A DNA stretch of 30,930 nt from Chara braunii (taxonomy: Eukaryota > Streptophyta > Charophyceae > Charales > Characeae), in the NCBI GenBank assembly GCA_003427395.1, contig BFEA01000005.1:3757500-3788429 (forward strand), given 5' to 3'. Position 1 is the stretch's first letter; every line of letters begins with the position of its first letter. The translations under genes were made by a program, and so were the position numbers. This document shows positions 1 through 8,104 of this stretch, in pieces. The notes beneath the pieces were generated by a model, which saw only the letters and a program-made list of their open reading frames with translations, searched no databases and was not told the DNA's origin.

Positions 1-109
1 CGTAGGGCCTCCAGGTTGCGGTGACGCGACCTGGGGGCCTTTATCCAACCTCGGGTCCCGTGAGGGGCCCGTGTGGAGGCTCTCAGCATGTAACACTATG
101 GCTCAACGG

Positions 110-950
110 GGAGGTGAGGAGGAGGAGGAGGAGGAGGAGGAGGAGGAGGAGAAGGAGAAGGAGAAGAAGAATCCGAGATGAAAAAGAGGAAAAAAAATTC
201 GCTACCTACGGCTCGGGCTCAGCGGGGAGGTAGGAGGAGGAGGAGGAGGAGGAGGAGGAGGAGGAGGAGGAGAAGGAGAAGAAGAATCCGAGATGAAAAA
301 AAGGAAAAAAAATTCGCTACCTACGGCTCGGGCTCAGCGGGGAGGTAGGAGGAGGAGGAGGAGGAGGGGGAGGAGGAGGAGGAGAAAAAGAAGAAGAAGA
401 AGAAGAAGAAGAAGAAGAAGAAGAAGAAGAAGAGGAGGAGGAGGAGGAGGAGGAGGAGGAGAAAAAAGAAGAGGATGAGGATGAGGAGGAGGGAAAAAGA
501 TGAAGAAGAAGAGGGCGAGGAGAAGAACAAGAAGAAGAGGAGGAGGAGGGAAACAGATGATGAGGATGAGGAGGAGGAAGAGAAAAAGAAGAGGAAGAAG
601 AAGAAGAAGAAGCGGAGGGGGAGGAGGAGGAGGAGGAGAAGAAGAGGATGGGGAGGGGAAAAGATGAAGAAGAAGAGGAGGAGGAGGACAAGAAGAGGAG
701 GGAAAAAAATGAGGACGAGGACAAGGAGGAGGAAGAGAAGAAGAAAAAGAAGAGGAGGAGGAGGAGGAGGAGGAGGAGGAGAAGACGAAGAAGAGGAGGA
801 CAAGGAGGAGAAGAAGAAGACGAAGAAGAGGAGGAGGAGTAGGAGAAGAAGAAGACGAAGAAGAGGAGGAGGAGGAGGAGGAGAAGGAGAAGAAGAAGAA
901 GAAGAAGAAGAAGAAGAAGAAGAAGAAGAAGAAGAAGAAGAGGAGCGCTG
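110..950. repeat. Purine-rich GGA/GAA compound microsatellite
   Basis: The plus strand is almost pure purine, built of GGA, GAA, GAG and AAG triplets for about 800 bases. A non-repetitive unit reading roughly CTACCTACGGCTCGGGCTCA then GCGGGGAGGTAGG occurs at about 200 and again at about 317 (117 bases apart), with a decayed copy near 103. The tract therefore grew partly by duplication of a larger unit, not only by triplet slippage. Long open frames here (poly-Glu/Lys/Arg forward, poly-Ser/Leu/Pro reverse) exist only because triplet repeats lack stop codons, and I do not regard them as genes. Confidence 0.95.
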
Positions 951-1189
951 GTGGACTTACCTTCGCGGCTATGTGGGGCTGTTGCGACAAAGCGGGCTGG
1001 AGCAGCTGCACACAGAGGTTGATGGCGGGCTGGAGACGGGGCGCTGGCACTGGTCGCGTGGTGGCAGCACACAACGTCCATGTGCATGCTGAATGGCACG
1101 ACATTAACGGTGTGTGATGTTGCTGTAGCATGGGGCAGGCGGGGCAGAGGGGCGGAGGCAGCACAAAACCACGCTGCGATTCACATTTC

Positions 1190-1395
1190 AAAATGCGGCC
1201 GATTTCGGCCGCAGATCCGCAGATCCGTGGTCGAGATCGACCGCGTTTTCAAATTCGAAAACGGGGGCCTACCAGACCCCCTTTTTTTTTGGAAACGCAC
1301 GGTCGATCTCCACTGTCGATCTGCGCTGATCAGCGGCAGAGATTGGCCGCGCGTTCTCAAAAGAAAACAGGGTCCGGTAGGGCCCGTTTTTTCTT
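1190..1395. repeat. GC-rich foldback (inverted-repeat) sequence
   Basis: A segment near 1192-1250 with GCGGCCGATTTCGGCCGCAG followed by a GAGATCGACCGCGTTT block is mirrored as an imperfect inverted copy at about 1291-1360. The outer parts also mirror each other: a G-rich block with CCTACCAGACCC near 1262-1282 and its inverted relative with GGGTCCGGTAGGGCCC near 1370-1385. Each of these is also locally palindromic. This may be a small non-autonomous foldback or MITE-like repeat. No target-site duplication was identified and no coding potential is evident. Confidence 0.45.
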
Positions 1396-1619
1396 TTCAC
1401 TTGTGGCGGCGGCCTCCCAGAGGCTGGGCGGGGACAGGGACGCCCGAAAATCCCCCGTACCGCCCCACAAAAGGAGTGCGCCAAATCGAACCGGGGGCCT
1501 GCCGGGCCAGTGAACCGCCCGGTTGGACCGGTAGGATCCCGGTCCGTCGAAGGTCCCCCGGTCCATCCGGGGACCAGCACTGTTTTAAAGTTCTTTTTTC
1601 ATTTTTTTTTCCGTAAGTA

Positions 1620-2687
1620 GTTAGTATGATCTCCACTCTATGAATTGGTGGCAAGTTTGATTACAATGACCCTTGGGTTTTGTTATAAATGGCCTAACAA
1701 GTGGTCTGAAAATTAAGGGTGCCCCAGCTATGGCGGACTCTGCAAGTCTGGCTATGGCTGTCAACCCTGACGAGCGACTCAGGATGCCGCCTGAAGTCAA
1801 TCGTCACCTTCCTCCCTTGGCTCCGCTCCGCATAGTACCGCTGAAGAATGAAAAATGCCAAAAAGTCCTCAACAGACCTACGACAATCTATTAATAGAAC
1901 TAGACTCTACCTAGACTAGGACTGACAGGTGCCGTTTCGGTTTGGGCCTCTAGCTACCCGGCTATAGGCTATAGGACCGGTGCTACGGGCCAACGCCACA
2001 AGGGCCTCCCGTCCTATTGATAGTCCGGGCCTGCTACTTGCAGTGTAGGCTCTAGGGAACTCGGGTCTGCAATTTTTCCCAAATTTACAGATTGTCCCTC
2101 ACGAATTTCCCTTAGGACTGAACATGTGGTTAGTCCCTGACACAACCAAAATTACAAATCTAACCCTACCGGTTAGTGTACAGCCTCGCAGACAAAACCC
2201 GGCAGTCAAATCAGCAAGTCATTGCACCTGAACCAACAGCACACTTGCGTGCACGCCAAGCTTTTCCGAACTGCCAGCAGCGCACTTTTTTTCTTTTTCG
2301 GCTGGCGGCGCCCGGCACTGGGGTCCGGTAGGCCCAAGTCGGTGAAATTTTGGAGTGGGCACAGACAAACTTCTACAAGCCTGGGGCCATGTCCTGGCCG
2401 TTTAAAGAACAAGATGACACGTGGGCCAAAGTCAAAACCGAAAGACAGCAGCACATGGCACTGAAAACAAAGAGACACCAGAGGACCAGCTTCAGACCGG
2501 GAAAGACAAACTCACTCGGTTTCAAAATTCATCGTGGCCACGTACTTTTGAGGTAACCAGTGACTGTTTCTTTTCGGATTCAACTGCAAAGCGCTCTACG
2601 TATCTGATTTCGTTGGCTCCTTTTGAGTTTGCTTTTGACTGTTCCATTGTCCTTTTTTTCACTCCATCAATAAGCATTGTGGCATTT

Positions 2688-2688
<1 letters not shown>
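1620..2688. other. Unassigned sequence, no gene recognised
   Basis: Only short open frames (under 90 codons) with no recognisable domain occur here. I see no RNA gene, LTR end or clear repeat unit. It may be decayed repeat or intergenic DNA. Confidence 0.4.
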
Positions 2689-2767
<79 letters not shown>

Positions 2768-2768
2768 N

Positions 2769-2859
<91 letters not shown>
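2689..2859. repeat. (CT)n-(TG)n compound microsatellite
   Basis: An uninterrupted CT dinucleotide run covers 2689-2830 apart from a single N at 2768, and continues as a TG run over 2831-2859. The N breaks the CT phase and is probably an assembly join, so the true length is unknown. On the minus strand this gives a GA run like the one at 27583-27736. Confidence 0.98.
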
Positions 2860-2861
<2 letters not shown>

Positions 2862-3839
2862 CTTGTCACATAACTATTAACTAAAAGAGCGCACTTTGCG
2901 AAACAGACTCATCAAGATTCGTCAGCATCAAGAATGCTCAGTCGTCGCTCCAAGCCTCGTTTTCTCTACCATAGTCCGTCGTCTGTGTTCTCTACAGACT
3001 TACAGTGAGATCAACAGCTTGCTAGCGTGATGTTTTCAGATTCCAGTGCGCCCAGTGTTCAACAGCCAGATGGTGAGTCAAACTCACCAGATCCGGCTGG
3101 TGTATCACTCACCCTGGTTTTGTTGCCCCTACGCTGCAAACAACCGTTTGAACTCCAGTTTCCATGGGCTCACTCAGAAACAAGTGCACCTAGCCGCAGT
3201 CGTGTCTGAATGCAAATAGAAACACTGTAGTAGCTTCAGGGGCTGGTTTTGTGCTTCAGAGTTCAGACATCTCACTCGTGGGCATACTTGTAATGGCATT
3301 TCCTCTGAACCCAGTCTCTCATCTCGATTTTTCTTTCTCGCACTTACTCACTTAAAATGCATTAAATAATCCTATTTGCAGAGATTTCAACCCGCTCGCG
3401 GATCAGAGAACAGGACCCCGATTATCACTCTCATCTCATCGTCTTAGTTCCGGGGTTCGGTCTAGTAAGCTCAGATCAGTGAGCCCCATCCCAATTTTCG
3501 ACTCTGCCGCCATAGCTCATTTCACGTTCCCCAGAGAGCTTGCTGTGAAGCCTGCAGCCTGCTGGCACGAAGAGTCACAAACGAGATCTGTCCAATGTCA
3601 CTGTTTCAAGGTGGCAAACACCAGGTGTGCTTCCCCTCCTTGCTCATAGCCCGTTTTCCTGGAGTTTGCCACGACATCTGCAGCTTCCGGGCACAAGAAG
3701 GCACGGGAGAATGCCCATCTCTCAGCAGCAATAGCTAGAACATCCGTAGGTGGCATACACCTGGCCCACACCTGTCGACTGCTTTGCCCAAATCTCCTGC
3801 TTCTCTAACTGGGCCCCTCTATATCCCCCCAGTACCAGT
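2860..3839. other. Unassigned sequence, no gene recognised
   Basis: This is unique-looking DNA with only short open frames. No protein domain, structural RNA or repeat boundary was recognised. Confidence 0.35.
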
Positions 3840-4473
3840 AAATCCCTCACTCATGGGGCACAGCGCAGCTGGCACCATCGGTACCACCGATGCCAGGCTA
3901 CTGGCCCAGAACAGGTAGTAAAGCCTCCTCAGGGTCGGGGCAGTAGGCCCGGTAGTCGAATTACGGGCCCCAAAGGCAGGGATAGTACTCTAGTCCCACA
4001 CCAACCGCACGGTAGTAAAGTCCAAATGAACCCCCCGCCCATTTACTACCAGAATAAGCGCCTGATCAATTTACCATGTCCAATTGGGTCCAATTGGGTC
4101 CCGCCTGTTACCAGAATAAGCGCCTGATACAGAGGCCACACCGTAATAGACTCAGCGCCTGATCAATTTACCATGTCCAATTGGGTCCCGCCATATCAAT
4201 CACTGACATCCAATAATTTGAGTCATTGGCTAACTGTTGTGGCAAGATAATTGCTGTTGATTCACCGCCGTAAACCAAAGATCAGGGCTGTCATGTCAAC
4301 TGCTGTAACCTGAATCCGAGTCGTTGGATCAACCACTACAATCAGAATCTGTACCTTCAGTCCGACCAGAATAAGTGCCGCAGTCCCTATATAGTGACCA
4401 GAACCAGTGTCGCTAGATGAACTGCTGTAACCAGATAATTTGTGCCTTGTCCGCCGTAGTCACAGACATCCTG
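3840..4473. repeat. Diverged interspersed or tandem repeat block
   Basis: The phrase ACCAGAATAAGCGCCTGAT recurs at about 4048 and 4110, with shorter relatives near 4152 (AGCGCCTGATC) and 4367 (ACCAGAATAAGTGCC). A block of the form CAATTTACCATGTCCAATTG is present at about 4066 and 4165, and the short unit TCCAATTGGG is itself doubled near 4080-4098. Frequent GTAGT/CAGTA words upstream (3900-4020) suggest more copies in decay. The block stops where pol homology of element 1 starts, so it may be flanking repeat or rearranged element sequence. Confidence 0.45.
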
Positions 4474-4910
4474 AGATTCTCATGGTCCCCAATCCGGAAA
4501 GACCATTCGTTGTGACCACTGACGCAAGCTACTAATATGGCATTGGCGCAGTGCTGGCTCAATAGGAAGGGAAAAAGTTGAGGCCGATCGAGTACATGAG
4601 CAAGAAGACGCTATCAAAGAAATTGCCAAATCCACCAATGAAAGGGAGTTTTGTGCCCTCTGCACAACACTTGTCCATCGGAGGCACTGTCTGCTTGGTA
4701 GGTTCTTCTACTTGAGAACTAACCATCAGACACTCAAGTGGATCAAAACACAACCTGTCCTCTTTGCCGCACTCAAACGCCGGATTGAAGTCATAGACCA
4801 ATACGACTTCAAGCTAGACTACATAAAGGGAGAGTACAACAAGGTTGCTGATGCGTTGTCACGTAGCGCATACTACCTTGGTGCGCTGATTACCCAGTTT
4901 GGCTTATCCG
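4474..4910 (+). pseudogene. Element 1 RNase H region of pol (decayed)
   Basis: The reading frames correspond to the Ty3/gypsy RNase H domain: a VTTDAS-like start near 4510, then a KKLRPIEYMSKK-like stretch, then the readable block LRTNHQTLKWIKTQ with QYDFKLDYIKGEYNKVADAL at 4712-4855. The frame is broken by stops (TAA near 4533, TAG near 4561) and a frameshift before 4712. Unlike element 2 it keeps the YGIGAVLAQ segment after the first catalytic Asp. No RT lies upstream. It would have degraded the RNA strand of the RNA/DNA hybrid during reverse transcription, but it cannot be functional as it stands. Confidence 0.8.
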
Positions 4911-5823
4911 ATGATGTAACTCGATCTTTGGTGGAAGCCTACCCCGCCATGATGGACATTATACCCAACCTTGAGGCCAAAGACAAGGCCACATCTGACG
5001 AGTTCGTGTTGGTGGACGGCTTACTCTTTCTTGAAAAGGCAGGTTCTAAAAGGTTGTGTTCCATCTAGAGAGATTCTTCGTAGTTTGTTTTTAGGAGAGT
5101 GTCATGACGCAACCAGTCACTTCGGCTACAAGACGACGAGTGCTAATTTGATGCAGTGTTTCTGGTGGCCTAATAAGCTTGAGGATGTAAAGAAGTACGT
5201 ACAAACTTGTCATGTCTGTCAGCGGGACAAGCGGCAAGCACCGCTTGCGTTATTAAAGCCTTTGCTCATTTCTGCTAGTCCGGGACAAAGTGTCTGCATG
5301 GACTTCATGGATACCCTCGGTGACCAGCAACAATGGCGAAAGGCACATATTCGTCATAGTAGATAGGTTTACTAAATATGCTAGACTATTCCCTATGCCG
5401 GAGACAGCAAAGACAACACAAGTCATCAAGTTACTTATGGATAACTGGGTGCGTGACTTTGGACTGCCCAAAACCATTGTCAGTGATAGAGATGTCTGAT
5501 TCACACGTGAGATGTGGAAGAAGGCTGTTGAACAGATGGGCACTCAACTCCAAACGACTCCGGGGAATCATCTCGAAGCAAATGGCCAAGCGGAACAGAC
5601 CGGCGTCAGTCCCAACCAACTGCATTTGGGGTGGAATCCTAGATCTGCTCTAGACTTCCTTCTACCTGAAAACCGGCCGACTGTAACCATTGAATTTGGT
5701 GTCCAGTATGAGAAACTGTTGCAGCAGGTTGTCGAGCATAATAGAAACTCTCAAGAGGCAATGATTTCCTTTGAGAACAAGCATAGGCGGCTGCCCATAT
5801 TTCAGGTAGGGGAACGCGCCTGA
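4910..5823 (+). pseudogene. Element 1 integrase (decayed, internal deletion)
   Basis: An HHCC zinc-binding N-terminus is visible (HDATSHFGYK, then TCHVCQRDK, about 5103-5230), followed by core motifs MDFMDTL (first Asp), IVSDRDV (second Asp) and ANGQAEQ (catalytic Glu). Three lesions are clear: a frameshift around 5060 in the N-terminal part, an in-frame TGA right after SDRDV (5497-5499), and about 114 bases missing at about 5599. There the sequence jumps from AEQ to TGVSPNQLHLGW and loses some 38 residues that element 2 retains. Integrase normally inserts the cDNA into the chromosome. This copy is a relic. Confidence 0.85.
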
Positions 5824-5860
5824 GTAAAGGCTAGTGAACTGGGACAAGAGTTTGGCATCT

Positions 5861-6224
5861 CTAGGAAGTTAATGCCGCAATACTTTAGTCCATGGGAAGT
5901 CCTAGACATTGTGGGTAGTCATCTAGATTGTCCCTCGTACATCATCAGAATCCCTAGTCATTTGCGCGCGTACCTTGTATTTCACGCTTCCAAACTTGCA
6001 CCTTTTGCTGAGACAAATCTGTTCCCAACAAGAAGGTCAATGCTAGGAAGTTAATGTCGCAATACTTCGGTCCATGGGAAGTCCTAGACATTGTGGGTAC
6101 TGATCTAGATTGTCCCTTGTGCATCATCCGAATCCCTGGTCATCTGCGCACGTACCCTGTATTTCACGCTTCCAAACTTGCACCTTTTGCTGAGACAGAT
6201 ATGTTCCCAACAAGAAGGTCAATG
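5861..6224 (+). repeat. 182-bp tandem duplication in the pol tail of element 1
   Basis: The block beginning CTAGGAAGTTAATG at 5861 is repeated from 6043, so the integrase C-terminal motif (PQYFSPWEVLD...HASKLAPFAE, then SQYFGPWEVLD...HASKLAPFAE) occurs twice. The period of 182 is not a multiple of three, so the duplication also shifts the frame. The two copies differ at scattered positions, including C/T and A/G changes, so the event is not recent. Element 2 has one copy. Confidence 0.9.
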
Positions 6225-6460
6225 CTACCCCCCAACCATGGATGGCCACCTGGACGTCAACGACATCTTGGAACACATAGACTCCCAAGCCTGCTGACAG
6301 GGGTAGATTGCCCAAGCCTATGACGGAGTACTGGGTCAGATTCAGGCATCATACATATCTGAAAGAATATCGTTGGTTCACAAGAGAGGAGCTTGTCAAG
6401 CCAGCACCTCAAATCGTGGCAGAGTATGAACGAAGACTAAAGGGAAAAGCATCTGCGTAG
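6225..6460 (+). pseudogene. Element 1 pol C-terminal chromodomain-like tail
   Basis: After a frameshift near 6230 the frame ending at 6460 reads EYWVRFRHHTY...WFTREELVKPAPQ and ends in KGKASA. It is parallel to EYRVHFRHHTDRWISREELV in element 2. Aromatic residues followed by a short acidic helix (AEYERRL) give a chromodomain-like profile, as seen at the end of Pol in many plant Ty3/gypsy chromoviruses. The chromodomain assignment is by general pattern and is moderate. The natural stop TAG at 6458-6460 is 26 bases before the PPT. Confidence 0.65.
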
Positions 6461-6486
6461 AAGCATCTCAACGCACTTTCGAAGCT

Positions 6487-6499
6487 AAGGGGGATGGAA
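6487..6499 (+). promoter_or_regulatory. Polypurine tract of element 1
   Basis: AAGGGGGATGGAA lies directly before the TG that opens the 3' LTR. The identical string stands at the same place in element 2. PPTs prime plus-strand DNA synthesis. The single T inside is shared by both copies. Confidence 0.85.
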
Positions 6500-6589
6500 T
6501 GCGAGGAATGAGGCCTCGTGGGGCCCTTATCAGACATACATGTGTTTTGAGCCACGGCCCCTAGCAAGTCGTGCCCGCCCTAACTGAAG

Positions 6590-6865
6590 GTGGGCCTGAA
6601 TATCCAAGAGAGGCCTATTTTCAACATTTTTCTATATGTGGGGATTTAGACAGTTGTAGTACGCCAGTTGGTTATAGAGAAACGTGAGCCTCCAAGCTCT
6701 TTCCTGAAGCAAGGGCTGCGTTGTACAGTTGAGCCCAGGGCTCAGTTGGTTGCGCCCTGGGCGGGCCTTAATATCCAAGAGAGGCCTGTTTTCAACATTT
6801 TTCCATAAGTGGGGATTTAGACAGTTGTAGTACGCCAGTTGGTTATAAAGGAACGTGAGTCTCGA
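6590..6865 (+). repeat. Direct duplication inside the element 1 LTR
   Basis: TATCCAAGAGAGGCCT followed by a TTTTCAACATTTTTC block and GTAGTACGCCAGTTGGTTAT occurs at 6601 and again at 6772, a period of 171 bases. Between them lies a segment related to the GTACAGTTG...CCCAGG...GTTGCGCC stretch of the element 2 LTR. Confidence 0.85.
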
Positions 6866-6899
6866 GAGAAGGTTAACAACAGTCGTATTTTTCAGCACC

Positions 6900-7345
6900 A
6901 CTTCATGACACCCTTCACCACTTCGGGATGCAACTTGCCTAAACAGATGGTTTTCAGGGTCTTCGGACCTTTCACCACTTCAGGATGCTACCTGCCTAAA
7001 CAGGTGGTTTTCAGGGTCTTCGGACCTTTCACCACTTTAGGACCATTCAAGATCATTCAGGATTTTCAGACTGCCCAAAACTCTCATTTCACCACTTCAG
7101 GATGCAGCCTGCCTAAAAAGGTGGTTTTCAAGGTCTTCGGACCTTTCACCACTTCAGGACCATTCAGGATTTTCAGACTGCCCATAACTCTCACTTTAAA
7201 ATTTTCACCACTTNCTCACTTTAAAATTTTCACCACTTCAGGATGCAGCCTGCCTAAATAGGTGGTTTTCAAGGTCTTCGGACCTTTCACCACTTCAGGA
7301 CCATTCAGGGTTTTCAGACTGTCCAAAACTCTCACTTCAAAATTT
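6900..7345 (+). repeat. TTCACCACTTCAGGATGC minisatellite inside the LTR
   Basis: Units carry TTCACCACTTCAGGATGC, a CCTGCCTAAA block, GGTGGTTTTCA and GGTCTTCGGACC. Full units start near 6917, 6969, 7088 and 7231, separated by partial units containing GGACCATTCAGGATTTTCAG. One N at 7214 is flanked on both sides by the same 24 bases, so one partial unit there may be an assembly error. No counterpart exists in the element 2 LTRs. Confidence 0.9.
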
Positions 7346-8104
7346 TCATTCCTAAATTTTCAGCTACCCGTTAACCGCTTGTGGGCACACACTGTGCGAG
7401 GCCGACACATCACAGACTGGTTGTGGGCCAATGAGAAACCAACATTGTCATGACACAAGAGTCAAGAGCCAATTGGAATGTTGTGAACACTTGGAAGTTG
7501 CGTGGCTGCCCAAACTTGCCCAACTGCACGAGGCCCAAGCCAGTATCGAAAATTGGGTCTGGGCGTAGGCACTTGGGGCCAGAGGCACGCTACTGGGCCA
7601 CCCACATGCCTGGCTAGGCCAGCCAGACGCAGACACACTTTCCATAAAAAAAGGTGTTTGCCCAAGCACTGGGGCATTCTGGCCTGTGCAAGCATTGCGG
7701 CCACGCTGCTGCATTGCTCTACGAAGCTGCGCTATCTGGGAGGTTGGGGCGCGCATGGGCGCTAAGCGGTGAGGGCACTGCGGTGGTAGTCGGCGCACGA
7801 CGCCCATAGCCGGGCCGAGTGTGCGGGTGCTCGGAGGTGGTGATGGTGGTCTCTAGGTAGGAGGCGCATGAAGAAGAAGGGAGACGAGGTGTTGGGGGGA
7901 GGAGAGAGAGCACGTACCTGGTGTATGCTAGTGGTCCGCATTGGAGATGACGTCAACGTACAGTGTGGCGACATTGACATCACAGTTCATTGTATTTTGA
8001 ATGGTATCTTGGTGCATTGTGCTCTCTTCTTGGTGACTATCTGAGCTTCTTCGAGATTTTGCAACTTGGTTTTCTGTCTATCGCTCCAACTTTTAATCCT
8101 TGCA

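Larger units (their letters stand above)
4474..8104 (+). mobile_element. Element 1: 5'-truncated Ty3/gypsy-type LTR retrotransposon
   Basis: The order is RNase H, integrase, chromodomain-like tail, polypurine tract, 3' LTR, which is the Ty3/gypsy (Metaviridae) order with integrase after RNase H. Along 4474-6500 it matches the 3' pol part of element 2 (15626-17560) closely, so the two are relatives. The 5' LTR, PBS, gag, protease and RT are missing. Homology begins abruptly near 4474 at the start of RNase H, so the front half was lost or never inserted. Its right boundary, TGCA at 8101-8104, abuts the minus-strand RT pseudogene. It is older or less constrained than element 2: there are many stops, a 114-bp integrase deletion, a 182-bp tandem duplication and an expanded LTR. 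Confidence 0.85.
6500..8104 (+). repeat. 3' LTR of element 1 (expanded, about 1.6 kb)
   Basis: The LTR opens TGCGAGGAATGAGG and ends ...TAATCCTTGCA. It aligns by eye with the LTRs of element 2 at the start (CTTATCAGACAT, GGCGGGCCTGAATAT-like), in the middle (CATAGCCGGGC near 7805, ACGTACCTGGTG near 7911) and at the end (TTGGTGCATTGTGCTCTCT, TTGGTTTTCTGT.TATCG). It is 1,605 bases against 1,082 because two internal repeats have expanded: a 171-bp-period duplication (6601/6772) and a minisatellite (6918-7340). Its 5' partner is not in the window. Confidence 0.8.

Noticed and set aside
317-1191. Long open frames (260 and 285 codons) rich in Ser, Leu, Pro, Phe on the minus strand and Glu/Arg/Lys on the plus strand
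   Set aside because: They are translations of triplet purine repeats that cannot contain stops. No domain or splice evidence is present.
1080-1616. 178-codon plus-strand frame
   Set aside because: It crosses the foldback element and has no recognisable domain. It is probably a GC-rich chance frame.
2421-2880. Frames with Ser-Leu or Arg-Glu repeats across the CT tract
   Set aside because: Dinucleotide repeat artefacts. The N at 2768 also interrupts the frame.
6900-7345. Possible CRISPR-like array
   Set aside because: Repeat and spacer lengths are irregular, the 'spacers' are themselves repeats, and the block sits inside a eukaryotic LTR. It is a minisatellite.
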